From positions 655,428,869 to 655,492,868 of the forward strand of contig NC_133666.1 in the NCBI RefSeq assembly GCF_037893015.1: DNA of 64,000 nt, written 5' to 3'. How positions within the stretch are numbered: position 1 is the stretch's first letter; every line of letters begins with the position of its first letter. Of the stretch, positions 11,869-29,084 are shown one piece after another. This DNA is from Macrotis lagotis (Eukaryota > Chordata > Mammalia > Peramelemorphia > Peramelidae). The notes under the pieces are model-generated. The model was not told where the DNA came from, searched no databases, and saw only the letters and a list, made by a program, of their open reading frames with translations. Made by a program: the position numbers and the translations under genes.

Positions 11869-12121
11869 TGGTCTTTCCCTTTTAAAGATACATGAGTAGT
11901 GGATCTATTGCTCAGTGACCATTGAGGGATTTGTTTCAACATTTCATTATTTAATGCTCTTCAGCATGGAATCTTCTGGAGTTTCCAGTAGCACTTCAGT
12001 GCATGGTCCCTATATACAGGTCCCCCTAGAGGCCTATTCCCAATATGCTCCACCAGTTGCAATTACCTGTTACATCTATTTTATTCATTGTACTTAGACT
12101 TATTCTCTAAGCTATTAAACA

Positions 12122-12335
12122 ATCTGCAGGTAGTATAGTGCAGTGGATATACTACTGAACCTGGATTTGAATACAGCCTCTGACACTTACTCCTGACATG
12201 ACCCTTGGCAAGTCATTGTCTCAGTTCCTTATCTGTAAATGAGCTGGAGAAGGAAATGCCAAACTTTTCCAGTCTCTTTGCCAAGAAAACCTCAAATGGG
12301 ATCTCAGGAGGAATTAGATATGATTAAAAATCTCA
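12122..12335 (+). repeat. tRNA-derived SINE with 'ggagaaggaaatgccaaac' tail
   Basis: A diverged head and 'tgacccttggcaagtcattg' are followed by 'gagctggagaaggaaatgcc' and 'gccaagaaaacctcaaatgg'. It is the same family as at 2.8, 38.2 and 61.5 kb. Confidence 0.65.
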
Positions 12336-12350
12336 ATTAAAACTTACTAA

Positions 12351-12831
12351 AGCCTGGAAAGACTTGCATAGAACTAATGCTGAATGAAGTGAGCAGAACC
12401 AGGAGAACATCATCTCACCACAACATTGTGAGATTATCAACTATGATGGACTCAGATCCTCCCAACAGTTCAATGATCAAATAACACTAAAAGTCTGTGA
12501 TGGAAAGTGCCATCCACTTCCAAAGGGAAAAAACTATGGAGTCTGAATGCAAAGCAAAGCATACTATGTTCACCTTTTAAAACTTCTTTTATGTTTTTCC
12601 TTTCTTTCTTATGTTTTCCCCTTGAGTTCAAGTTTGTTTTTTACACTATGACCAATATGGAAATAAGTTAAACATGAATGTACATGGACACCTCTATCAG
12701 ATCATCCATTGCCATGGGGAGAGGGAAGGGAGAGTGGCAGAAAAATGTGGAACTTCAAAGATTACCAAAAAATGAATGCTGAATCTATCTTAGCATGTAA
12801 TTGGAAAAAATAAGATAAAATAATCTTAAAA
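12351..12831 (+). mobile_element. 5'-truncated LINE-1 3' end
   Basis: It starts in the ORF2-end block 'gaatgaagtgagcagaacca', continues through 'aactatggagtctgaatgca' and ends in 'gcatgtaattggaaaaa' plus an A-rich tail. A short direct repeat 'cttactaaa' may mark its target site. 12832-13338 is A-rich with no clear element. Confidence 0.75.
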
Positions 12832-13352
12832 ACTTCTTACTAAACATTCTTTATACACGATTACACAATAAAAATAGTAATGTAAAGAATACAATAAACA
12901 AGTGCTTAAGTCTAAGTGGAGGTGTAATAAGAATAGTCTGAATAATGAAGGGGTTAAAGAAACAACAACTGTGAAAGAGAAGAAAGATAAAAATGAAACA
13001 GTACAAAATTTCTGGGATATAACAATACTCTGGGAAAAAATTTATTTCTGAAATAAAAAAATAGAAAAAGAGACTTAATGAACCCAGTATTCATTTAGAA
13101 AACACCATAAAAATAAGAAATTAACAACAAAATAATAACAAAATTAGAGAGGAAACAGATAAAACAGAAAATAAAAGTAGATACTGAACAATCCAGAAAA
13201 TTAAATTGAACTAGGTCCAAAGGAACTAACAAGTGAAAATAAATCTGATCCAGATGGGTACTATCAAAGACTTAAGGAATAATTAATATCCATGCTATAC
13301 AAATTATTCTCACAAAAAATGAGAAAGAAAACACTTTACCAAACTCCTTTTT

Positions 13353-13501
13353 GGGGCAGCTAGGTGGCGCAGTGGATAGAGCACTGGCCCTGGAGTCAGG
13401 AGTACCTGAGTTCAAATATGGCCTCAGACAATAATTACCTAACTGTGTGACCTTGGGCAAGCCACTTAACCCCATTGCCTTGCAAAAAAATCTAAAACAA
13501 A
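13353..13501 (+). repeat. WSINE1-like SINE inserted at a reused target site
   Basis: A full-length, little-diverged copy: 'ggggcagctaggtggcgcag', 'ccttgcaaaaaaatctaaaa'. It is bounded by 'caaactccttt' at 13340-13350 and 13502-13512. The second copy is also the left boundary of the adjoining L1. Confidence 0.92.
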
Positions 13502-13512
13502 CAAACTCCTTT

Positions 13513-14412
13513 TTTTAACATTGTAAATGGTATTTTGTTTTTTCCAATTTCATGTAAAGACAATTTGTAAATTTTTTACATAAGATTTTGATTTCCAAAT
13601 TTTTCTCCTTCCCCTGCTCCTCTTTCTCCTAAGACCGTAAACAATTTTATATAGGTTATATATGTGCAATCATGTAAAACATATTCTATATTAATCATCT
13701 TGTGGAAGAAGAAAGAACAAAATGAAAAAACTATAAAAAATAAGGAAAGTAAAAATAGTATGCTTTGATCCACATTCAGACTCCATGGCTTCTTTCTCTG
13801 GATGTGGATATTATTGTCTATTATGAATCTTTTGGAATCAACTTGAATTATTGCATTGCTGAGAAGAGCAAGGTCAATCATAGTTAATTGTTATTGTGGC
13901 TAGTACTGTATACAATATTCTCTTGGTTTTGCTCACTTTACTTGGCATCAGTTCATGTCTTTCTGAAATCACCTTATTCATAATTTCTTATAGCACAATG
14001 TATTCATTACATTCAAATAGCACAACTTATTTAACCATTCCAATTGATGAGCATCCCCTCAATTTCTAATTCTCTGCCAGCACAAGAGCTGCAATAAATA
14101 TTTTTGAATAGGTAGGTCCTTGTCCCTTTTTTTAGATGTCTTTGGGATATAGACCTATTGCTAAATCAAAGGGTATGCATAATTTTATAGTCCTTTCAGC
14201 ATAGCTCCAAATAGCTCTCCAAAATGATTGGATCAGTTCACAACTCCATCACAATGCATTAGTGTCCTAATTTTCCCACACTTCCAACATTTATCATTTT
14301 TCTTTTCTGTCATATTAGCCAATAGATAGGTGTGAGGTGTTACCTGAATTGTTTTAATTTGCATTTCTCTAATTGTGATTTAGAGTATTTTTTCATATGA
14401 CTATAGATAAAT
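13513..14412 (-). mobile_element. 5'-truncated LINE-1 insertion (antisense)
   Basis: The left end is the antisense L1 terminus 'ttttccaatttcatgtaaag'. Further right are antisense 3' UTR and ORF2-end sequence ('tttaatttgcatttctctaa'). The 11-base 'caaactccttt' occurs on both sides (13502-13512 and 14413-14423). Confidence 0.85.
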
Positions 14413-14511
14413 CAAACTCCTTTATGAGGCAAATATGGGGGGTACTTAAACCAGGAAAGTAGAAAAGAGGGGGGAAATCTATTGATAAATACTGTTAATG
14501 AGATTTTTTGT

Positions 14512-14650
14512 TTTTTGTTGGCTTTTTTTTGGCAAGGTAATGGGGTTAAGTGACTTGCCCAAGGTCACACAACTAGGTAATCATTAAGGGTGAGGATCAG
14601 ATTTGAACTCAGGTCCTCCTGACTCTAGGGTCTGAGCTCTATCCATTACG
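14512..14650 (-). repeat. WSINE1-like SINE (antisense, diverged)
   Basis: 'ggcaaggtaatggggttaag', 'ttgcccaaggtcacacaact', 'tcctcctgactctagggtct' and a decayed head. Confidence 0.8.
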
Positions 14651-14710
14651 TTAATGTATTTTTATGGAAAAAAATTTAAATAAAATTTTAGCCATCAACA
14701 TGGTATAGTG

Positions 14711-14907
14711 CAAGGGTGTAAAACTCAAACAGAAATGAATCCCTGAAGGCTGCATGTTGACTTAGAAAAACCACAAATCTATGTTATATCTCCTTATTTG
14801 TTTTGTTAAACATTTCCCAATTACCTTCCCCACCTCCTCCATTACATTTTAATCTGGTTCTGGCTAATTTAATCTGGTTGTGGGTCACCTATTAATTTTG
14901 ACACCCA
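14711..14907. mobile_element. Short non-autonomous hAT-like DNA transposon
   Basis: The ends are inverted: the left 'caagggtgtaaaa' mirrors the right 'ttttgacaccc'. The flanks share 'atagtg', a probable eroded 8-bp target duplication. The interior ('ttttgttaaacatttcccaa', 'ttaatctggttctggctaat') resembles a MITE family common in marsupials, recalled rather than searched. Confidence 0.65.
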
Positions 14908-14927
14908 TAGTGTTGTTTTTTGTCCTT

Positions 14928-15345
14928 TTTTTTTAGAGGACCAGTGACATCACATAATGATGTCTTGACTCATTTCTGAATTAGATTTAAGAAAGGCAGA
15001 GTTGTACTAAGTGAAAGGGAAGACAAAATTCAAGACAATGAATTCAAACAATTGGCAATGGCTCGGAATGACCAGAATGCAGTGGATGACCTTGGCATCT
15101 TTGTTGTCTGGTCAAGTTCTAAGGGCTTCAGCTACCTTCATGATGGGGAAAGAAGAAAGTCTTCCTATGCTTGGGGTAGACAACCTGATTTCTAGGTGGA
15201 CAACAAAGATGGATGAGCAGCCCTGAAAAGGGTTTCACAAGCCCTCACACCAAAGATGCTAGTCCTTCATGAACATTCTATTCACCTACCTATAATGTAG
15301 TGAGTGGGTAAAGTGAATGCTAAAACTGTAAAAAAAACCCTTAAC
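14928..15345. repeat. Interspersed repeat related to the RTE/MAR1 group
   Basis: 'agaggaccagtgacatcaca', 'tgatgtcttgactcatttct', 'gcatctttgttgtctggtca' and 'ccctcacaccaaagatgcta' resemble a marsupial repeat family sharing its 'gaggacca...gatgtc' start with MAR1 tails. The exact class is not certain and no reading frame is convincing. Confidence 0.4.
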
Positions 15346-15373
15346 AATAAAGTTAAAACAACATTTTAGACAA

Positions 15374-15520
15374 GGGGATGGCTAGGTGGTGGCACAGTGG
15401 ATAGAGCACTGGTCCTGGAGTCAGGAGTACTTGAGTTCAAATCTGGCCTCAGACACCTAGCTGTGTGGCCTTGGGCAAGCCACGTAACCCCATTTGCCTT
15501 GCAAAAACCTGAAAAAAAAA
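15374..15520 (+). repeat. WSINE1-like SINE (internal deletion)
   Basis: It carries 'ggcacagtggatagagcact' and 'cctagctgtgtggccttggg'. It lacks the usual 'cttaataatta' segment between 'cagacac' and 'ctagctg'. It is the last copy of this family before the zinc-finger gene. Confidence 0.88.
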
Positions 15521-15914
15521 CATTGACAGAAAGCATAAATTAGACATGAAGTTTCTAAACCTTAAAATGAAGGCTACTTCAAAAAAAGAAAAGACCACCC
15601 TGAACTGAAAAGAGTTGATCTTTTAAGCAAAACAGAGAAAACCTACTTTGTGACCTAACCAAAGTTGCAAAATATTTCTGCCTAAAATTGTTCTTCAAAT
15701 ATTATCATCCTTATACAATATGATCAAGTTTGTTCTTGTCTCTTCTTGGCAGGACAGACTCCCAGCATCTTGCACATTATCTTCCCAAATTTATAATTAA
15801 CAATAGGTTAAAATACCACAGAGTCTTAATTTCTTACTAGTTTGGCAAGGTGACTAATATGAAGGCTGAGTACTCTCTAAAACCAAGATTATAGTTTTGA
15901 GACATTATTATGCT

Positions 15915-16095
15915 TTGACAGTAGATAGCTGACTTCAAAGCCCTGGAGACTAGAATTCAATTCCCAAGGATGACATATTGTAACTGTGTAACTGTGGGCA
16001 AGTCATTTAACCTCTAGGCAACTCTAAGCCTCTAAAGTTGCACTGATGGAGGAAGCTGCCTTACCTGGAACCTTCCTATACCAGACTCTAAAAAG
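15915..16095 (+). repeat. tRNA-derived SINE of another family
   Basis: 'ctgtgggcaagtcatttaac' is followed by 'ggcaactctaagcctctaaa', 'ttgcactgatggaggaagct' and 'ctggaaccttcctata', a distinct marsupial SINE layout. 16100-16735 holds no recognised feature. Confidence 0.5.
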
Positions 16096-16739
16096 ACCAT
16101 AGATTTATACTTACAAAAATAATTTTCTATTTCTATTTTGGATTAATTGATTCAATGTTAGGAAAATAATGTAATCATATTAAAAATCACAAGCTAATGA
16201 GTGGAAAAAAAAGCATATAAATTGCCTACTGTGACAAGTACTAGAGATAAATCAAGATAGTTCCGGGTCTCTAGGAGCTCACCTTCTAGTATGAGTAAAC
16301 AACATATATAGAAGGGTTCATCTCCAGGACAGATGGAAAAATCCAAAACAAAAATGAAGAGAAATTTAACAGAGACTGTTTCCTTCTTATCCTAGATATA
16401 TGAGTGTTGTCTGTGCCGAAGCTTTTCAGGCAATAGATTGTAGGATTTTGCTTTCTTACCCAAGTCATCACTCTTCTTCATTTTGTTAGAGTTTAAAAAA
16501 TCCATTCACATTTAAAGTAATGAATTATTTATATTTTTATCCATCAATCTCTAAAATTATTTTTTTAAATGATTATACCCCTCTTCTGCTGCTAACATAA
16601 TTCCTTTAGTTACATAGTTACTTTGATCTTTTTTTTTTTCAAAGATAGCCTTGTTCCCACTGGCTCTCTTCCTCTTACCCCTGATCCCCTTTTCTCCTTT
16701 GGTACCTTTTTTAAAAAACTTTGAAGATTTTATTAATTT

Positions 16740-16972
16740 CTCTCTCCTGTTTTTGATTATATAGTTTTAAAAAATATTTTAAAGACTATTTAATATTTCA
16801 TAAAAACAACTTTTAAAGTTAGTTTTTAAAACTTTTGAGTTTTAAATTCTCTCCTCTCCTCCCTCCCACTGAAAGCAATTTTATAAAAATATAAATATAA
16901 ATATATATTTATATAGGTAATCATGCAAAACAATTCCATAATAGTCATGTTGTGAAAGAAAAGACTCCCCCA
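16740..16972 (-). mobile_element. LINE-1 3' UTR remnant (antisense)
   Basis: 'ctcctctcctccctcccact' is followed by 'ggtaatcatgcaaaacaatt' and 'gtcatgttgtgaaagaaaag', the antisense L1 3' UTR order also seen at 45.8 and 52.9 kb. The tandem repeat at 16973 starts inside it. Confidence 0.6.
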
Positions 16973-17193
16973 AAAGAAACATCAAGAAAAATAAAATGAA
17001 GTTTTCTTCATTGATTATTGATAAAGAAACCCCAAGAAAAATAAAATCAATTTTCTTCACTGATTATTGATTATTGATAAAGAAACCCCAAGAAAAATAA
17101 AATCAATTTTCTTCACTGATTATTAATTATTGATAAAGAAACCTCAAGAAAAATAAAATGGGAGTTTTCTTCATTGGGGATTGGTTACTGATT
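16973..17193. repeat. Tandem repeat, four units of ~50-56 bp
   Basis: Units begin with 'aaagaaac' at 16973, 17023, 17079 and 17135 and contain 'caagaaaaataaaat' and a 'ttcttcaytgattatt' segment. Periods are 50, 56 and 56. The unit looks like a local amplification of the L1 3' UTR piece just upstream. Confidence 0.85.
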
Positions 17194-17635
17194 ACCCACT
17201 CTTTTCCTCTCAGTGAGTTAGATGCTTCCTCTGCGCCCCTTGTTCATTAGCTTTTTAAAAGTCAGCCTTCATCCCTCCCTTTGCACCCTCCTCACTCTGG
17301 CAGCAGTCTGGGGGGCAGAGGCTGTTCAACACTCAGAAGGAAAAGCGCGGGAGGCCCAGCCGGGGTGGTCCCAGGGTGAGCCCCCGGAAGAGGAGGCTTA
17401 TGGGAAAGATGCTGAGAACAGAAGGGGCCGGATGTGGCACGTGATGAGCGGGGCGGGGCAGCGGGTGAGAGGGAGGAGTCGAGGATGACCGCGCCGCCGG
17501 CTGCAGGGACTTGGGGTGGACGCCCAGGGGCGCCGGAAGGGAGAAATTTGGGGGGGCGGGGGAGAGGATGAGGATCATTAATGAGAAGCCCGGTTTTCGG
17601 CGCAGACTTATCGCTTACGTCCTACTAAGGAGATG

Positions 17636-17749
17636 CTGATTGGTTCCTCCTCCCGCTCCTTCTCTCTTCCCACCCTTTCCTGGGAGTCTCTGATTGGCCC
17701 CGCGGCTTCTCCTCCCCTATCAATCCCTGACTCCCAAGGTACTGATTGG
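17636..17749. promoter_or_regulatory. Three evenly spaced inverted CCAAT boxes
   Basis: The identical octamer 'ctgattgg' (inverted CCAAT, NF-Y type) occurs at 17636-17643, 17690-17697 and 17742-17749, spaced 54 and 52 bp apart. Its reverse complement 'ccaatcag' occurs at 18020-18027. Confidence 0.65.
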
Positions 17750-18057
17750 TTCTCGATTACCTCTCCCCCATCTCTGCGGTTTTGATTGATCTCCTCCTCC
17801 TCCTTTTTCTTGGACTGGGCGGGGCCAACCGGACCTTCTTGTACCGGAAACCCTGAAGTCGTATAAGACTATGAAATCGCGATTTCCAGATTCAGACACC
17901 AAGGAAAGCTGGAAAGCTTGGATGGGCAGGGTGGAATGTGACGGAATCTAGTTTGGCCCATTTCGTCGCCTAGGCCACCGCGGGCCTCGCGCTTAAATCT
18001 GGGGTGTGGCTCCTGGCAGCCAATCAGGTCCTCCAGCTCCTCGGGGAAGCTCGAGGG

Positions 18058-18076
18058 ATTCTGGGAGTCGTAGTTT
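18058..18076 (-). promoter_or_regulatory. ZNF143/SBS-like promoter element
   Basis: On the minus strand it reads 'aaactacgactcccagaat', which fits the ACTAYRNNNCCCR core plus the AGAAT end of the ZNF143 site. It lies roughly 60-90 bp upstream of the proposed start region. Confidence 0.65.
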
Positions 18077-18119
18077 CCTTGTGAAAAGCAGGCCACTCCG
18101 CGCAGGCGCAGGCGCAGTC

Positions 18120-18241
18120 TCCAGGCCAAGGATGCGCGCGTATTTTAGCCGCCATTAGAATAGCACAGATTTAGGGATCCGCTCCCGGGTCCGGAGAGAG
18201 AGTTCCGCGCGTGACCAAGCTTGGCAGGGGCCTTTCACCAG
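18120..18241 (+). other. Exon 1 (5' UTR) of the SCAN-KRAB zinc-finger gene
   Basis: The 3' border is set by a strong donor, CAG|GTACTT, after 18241. The 5' border is only estimated from the promoter elements. The exon has no start codon leading into the protein frame; a short frame from 18132 closes at 18158. A noncoding first exon in a CpG island followed by a SCAN exon is the normal layout for SCAN zinc-finger genes. Intron 1 would be 18242-20790. Confidence 0.55.
18148..18155 (+). promoter_or_regulatory. YY1-like element near the transcription start
   Basis: 'gccgccat' matches the YY1 core in the orientation usually found just downstream of TATA-less starts, so transcription probably starts slightly upstream of it. 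Confidence 0.5.
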
Positions 18242-18454
18242 GTACTTGGGGGTCTAGAGGAGGGAGCGGGGCTGACGGCCCCGGGGCTTCTGGGTTAGTG
18301 CGGCCGCGGGAGCCGGAGACCGGGGAAGCGTCGAGGGGCGGGGCCGCTGGGGCGTGAGGGGCGGAACCCCCGGGGAATGGCCTGGGGGGCCGGGGCCGTG
18401 GGAGGGAAGGGTTGAGGAACCCGAGGGTGGGGGGCCGCCTGGGGGGGAGCCCCG

Positions 18455-18905
18455 AGGGGGCGGGGCCGCTGGGGGAGAGCCCCGAGGGGGCGGGGCCGCT
18501 GGGGAGAAGGGTTGAGGAGCCTGAGGGGGCGGGGCCTGTGGGGGAATGGCTGGGGCGGGGCCTGTGGGGGAATGGCTGAGGGGCGGGGCCTGTGGGGGAG
18601 TGACTGGAGGGCGGGGCCTGTGGGAGTGGCTGAGGGGCGGGGCCTGTGTGGGGGAATGGACTGGGGGCGGGGCCTGTGGGGGAGTGGCTGAGGGCGGGGC
18701 CTGTGGGGGAGTGGCTGGGGCGGGCCCTGTGGGGGAATGGCTGAGGGCGGGGCCTGTGGGAGTGGCTGAGGGGCGGGGCCTGTGTGGGGGAATGGCTGGG
18801 GGCGGGGCCTGTGGGGGAGTGGCTGAGGGGCGGGGCATGTGGGGAGTGGCTGAGGGCGGGGCCTGTGGGGGAGTGGTCGATGGGCGGGGCCTGTGGAGGG
18901 ACAGG
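18455..18905. repeat. GC-rich minisatellite, ~26-30 bp units
   Basis: Around 14 units each start with 'cggggcctgtggg' and end with 'gtggctgagg' or a variant. Two precursor-like units with 'cggggccgctgggg' precede them. A block of five units is repeated with a period of about 136 bp, shown by the rare variant 'cctgtgtggggg' at 18643 and 18779. It lies in intron 1 within the CpG island, is strongly G-rich on the plus strand, and carries a GC-box-like core in every unit. Confidence 0.9.
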
Positions 18906-19206
18906 CATGGGGGGATGGGGCTCTGGGGAACCTTTGGGGGAAGGAGAAGGAAGAAGCTTGAGGGGTCTGGCCAAAGGCTGTAGGGGGACCAGAGAGGGAG
19001 TCACGTGGGTGGGGGGCAGCAGAGGTGATGTGTTTGGTCAAGGTGACTCTGACACCCCAAGACCTCTGAGGAAGCATCTAGAGCTGGGGCCTTGGGAAGG
19101 AGGATCCTCAGGACCCGGTCACTGGAGGGCAACAGCACTGCGGTGCTTGGAGGGAGGAAGGGAGGATCTCAAGGCTTCACTTCTCCGGCTGGGAGGACCC
19201 TGGAGC

Positions 19207-19235
19207 GGGGGGGGGGGGGGGGGGGGGGGGGGGGG
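19207..19235. repeat. 29-base G homopolymer
   Basis: An uninterrupted G-run followed by another G-run nearby (19249-19255). The length is sensitive to sequencing error. Confidence 0.9.
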
Positions 19236-19449
19236 TCCTTTGTGAAGGGGGGGGGAGCACTGTAGGAACAGGATTCTGGAACCATGAAAAGCTCTGCTTG
19301 AGCTGGACAAGATGACATCTTAAGGTCCTATTGGACCCTAAAACAATGAATCTTTGAAGAGAAAAAGTCTCCTTAGCAAAAGGGAGGAATTGAGAGTGAA
19401 CAGCTATTGGGTCAGAGCCATAGAGAACTGCTTTATTTTATGGATCATA

Positions 19450-19600
19450 TATTTAAGCTAGAAAGGGACAGAAATTTTTTTAATCCAACTTCCTCATTTT
19501 ACTGATGAGAACACTAAGGTTCAAGTCCCCACAAATAAGTGGCACCTTCTCACTTCAAGTCCTGTGCTCTTTACAGTACACCTAATAGCTGCCTGTGCAG
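19450..19600 (-). repeat. MIR-like SINE (antisense)
   Basis: 'cctcattttactgatgagaa' is followed by 'ctaaggttcaagtccc' and 'tcacttcaagtcctgtgctc', the antisense MIR order. A second diverged antisense MIR-like piece, broken by other sequence, lies at 20100-20365. Confidence 0.5.
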
Positions 19601-20439
19601 CTCCACTGGCTGACTGATCTCTCTTCCTTATTGATTTATTTGCCACTGTGGCAAGATGCTGTGGTATGGGGACAGTTTTCCCTATAGGACTTAAGAGACC
19701 TGGAATAAAACCTGAAATTTTTTTAAAAATCATAAATTACCTCAACTGAAGTTCCCCTCTGGTCCCTCATTGTGGTGGGAGAGGACTCTGGTATCTCTGA
19801 GGTTATGCTAAGTTGTAACTAACTGTAAGCTCTGAAGACTGCTACCAAGGTGAAAAATCTTCAGATATTGTTGTAGAAAGGGACTTGTCTGTTCATCATA
19901 GCCCACATTTCCATGGTGCTTTAAGGATTGCAAAGTGCTTTTGTATATTATTTCACTAATGTGGATACTCTCACCACTGATGGAAATCACAGCTCCTAAT
20001 CCTTCATGTACTTAGCAATGCTCAAACTTCAGGAATTTGTGTTCCTTGAATTTTGTTGGCAACAAATCCAGGACCTAGAGTCACCTCCACAATTTGAAAA
20101 GATCATGGGATCATGGGATTTAGATATGGGAGAGATTGCTGACCTCATCTAATCTAACTTTTTTATTTATTACTGAGGAAGCAGGCCCAGAGATATTATG
20201 TAAATATGTCCAAGATGATAAACCTTTCCAACGTTGGGATTTTTTAAAACTTGTAGGACTTACGGGTATTCTGGTCACATAGCCAGGGAGAGGGAGCATA
20301 GCTAGGATGTGTACTTGAGTCTAATAACTTAAGATCTAGTCCTCTTTCCATTCTACTCTGTTCTCTTGATGTGGTATCTTTCATGGCCATACATTATAAT
20401 TTGTTTAACTATGTCCCTTTAGCTGTGATCCAAGGACAC

Positions 20440-20762
20440 TGGTGTCCTTGATGTTCCATCTTCCAACTCCATGCTTTTCCCCTGGCTGGCTCCCCATTCC
20501 TGGAACTCTGTCGACCCCCATCTCTGACTTCCTTCAAATTCTTGCTAAAATTCTATCTTCTACAGGAAGCCTTTTTCTGATCCCTTAATGCTAGTGCCTC
20601 CCTTCTGTTGATTATTTTCAATTGATCCTATATGTAGCTTGTTTGTTGTTTGCATCTCCTCTTCCCCTTAGACTGTGAGCTTTTCCCAGCCTAAGGTGTA
20701 GTCCCAGCACTTAGCCCAGTGTGTGGCATCTAGTAGACACTTAGTAAATGATTATTGACAGA
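20440..20762 (+). mobile_element. L2/CR1-clade LINE 3' end
   Basis: 'ctggctggctccccattcct', 'ttctacaggaagcctttttc', 'cttagactgtgagctttt', 'agcacttagcccagtgtg' and the terminal 'agtaaatgattattgacaga' follow the order of a mammalian L2-type 3' end. It ends about 30 bp before the splice acceptor of the SCAN exon, so it forms part of the intron's 3' end. Confidence 0.7.
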
Positions 20763-20804
20763 TTGCTGTTGATTCTGTTTCTCCCCACAGGACACCTTAG
20801 TAGA

Positions 20805-20828
20805 ATGTTCTGCTCAGCTTGTGTCTGA
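20805..20828 (+). promoter_or_regulatory. Short upstream open reading frame in the 5' leader
   Basis: Exon 2 begins at 20791. Its first ATG (20805) is out of frame with the protein and closes after seven codons at TGA 20826-20828, 13 bases before the main ATG at 20842. It could lower initiation at the main start or push it to the second in-frame ATG. Confidence 0.55.
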
Positions 20829-20841
20829 AGGAGATAGAGAT

Positions 20842-27956
<7,115 letters not shown>

Positions 27957-28005
27957 CTGGGAGTAGGATCTTACACGGGGAAAACTTTAGTCACTCTTGT
28001 CGCTT

Positions 28006-28011
28006 ATTAAA
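28006..28011 (+). terminator. Candidate polyadenylation signal (ATTAAA)
   Basis: The first close match to a poly(A) hexamer, 50 bases after the stop. A short 3' UTR is possible, but the downstream GT-rich element is weak. Clear AATAAA hexamers occur only much further on, at 32511 and 32990, so the true 3' end is open. Confidence 0.3.
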
Positions 28012-28019
28012 TACCCCAG

Positions 28020-29080
28020 GGTCAAATAATAATAATCTGCCGCTTGGGAGTTTGAGAGAAAGTAGATTTCTCTCTTCTCTGTAGTATACCACCTGCTTTC
28101 AAGCTCCAGATTTGCATAAATTGAAGCAGGAAGGAGCGTTGTTAGGAGATCTGTAGAAGTAGAAGTTCCAACTAACAAAAGAAGGAAACTTTATTAAGTT
28201 TCCAACTCTAGTATTAGAACAACTGGGGCAATAACTAAGTAAAGGGATAAAAGATAGGCCTGCTAAGATAAATGCATATTTTAAAAGTACCTTGTTACTT
28301 TTGGTGTTCCCAAACTAGTGGTGGGCATATCCCTGTGAAATCACTTCAGATTCCTGTATATTTCACCTTGAAACCAGTTCCTAGGGGTAGGTGGGCCAGT
28401 GGAGAATGAGTTAGATTTTTTTTCAATTAGGGTCTGGCACTGGATCCAGGAGATGGAGGGGTTGAGGCAGGACCCCTAGTTTAGGAATAAGGAAGATAGA
28501 AAGTTGTTGTGGATCTAAAGAAACTTGTTTCCTTTTTCTCTCCATACAGTGGTAGGAGTAGTGAGAGATGCCTTCTTTGGTTTCTTGGCATTCTGTTTTC
28601 TGTATTCCAGGGGTTCTTGTGCTCTGTGCTGCCTTCTGTCTACTCAGAGACCTTCACTGTAACCTCCACTCATCCACAATGTATTACATTCCAGAATTAC
28701 AGCTTTCCTTCCTCCTCTCATCCAGAATTCCCTTTCCTCAGGGCATTTTAGTATGGAAAGTCAAATTACACTCCATTCCCAAGATTTACTTTGCAGTCTG
28801 TTTTTCTTGGGAGGATGAGCTGTGACGTAGTGGGTGAAATTACCTCCAGGCTGTGGACCAAGGGGCCCACAGATTTTAGCCCTCTTGGACTCCAAAGCAA
28901 AGGCTTTTACTTCTTTGGAATTGGCACAGGATCAGAGGAGGTGAACTGAAAGCAATGTGGACTTTGGGCTACATGGGGAAATAGGTGAAGAGGCCCTCCC
29001 TTCCTTTTCCTGTTCCTGTCCACTCTTGTCTTCTCTCCTCAGGGGCCTCTTTTACTTAAATCTTGAATCAAGTATTAGTA
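28020..29080. other. Downstream of the gene, no further gene seen
   Basis: Either 3' UTR or intergenic sequence. Short open frames here (for example around 28509-28825) show no domain, no splice context and no codon pattern worth calling. Confidence 0.5.
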
Positions 29081-29084
29081 ACTA

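Larger units (their letters stand above)
17220..18540 (+). promoter_or_regulatory. CpG-island promoter of the zinc-finger gene
   Basis: There is a sharp change from AT-rich to GC- and CpG-rich sequence at about 17.2 kb, with many CG dinucleotides through 18.5 kb. No TATA box sits at the expected place. CCAAT-box octamers, a ZNF143-type element, GCGCAGGCGCA-like repeats (18101-18117) and a YY1-like element precede or overlap the noncoding first exon. This arrangement fits a broad housekeeping-type promoter. No minus-strand gene was recognised on the other side. Confidence 0.75.

Noticed and set aside
15011-15226. 71-codon plus-strand frame
   Set aside because: It lies inside an interspersed repeat of the RTE/MAR1 group and has no domain.
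16973-17193. CRISPR-like spaced repeats
   Set aside because: The units are contiguous tandem repeats without unique spacers, in vertebrate DNA.
18171-19077. Long proline/glycine-rich open frames on both strands (up to 277 codons)
   Set aside because: They are reading frames through the GC-rich minisatellite, where few stops can occur. They repeat with the DNA unit, overlap each other in several frames and have no splice or start context.
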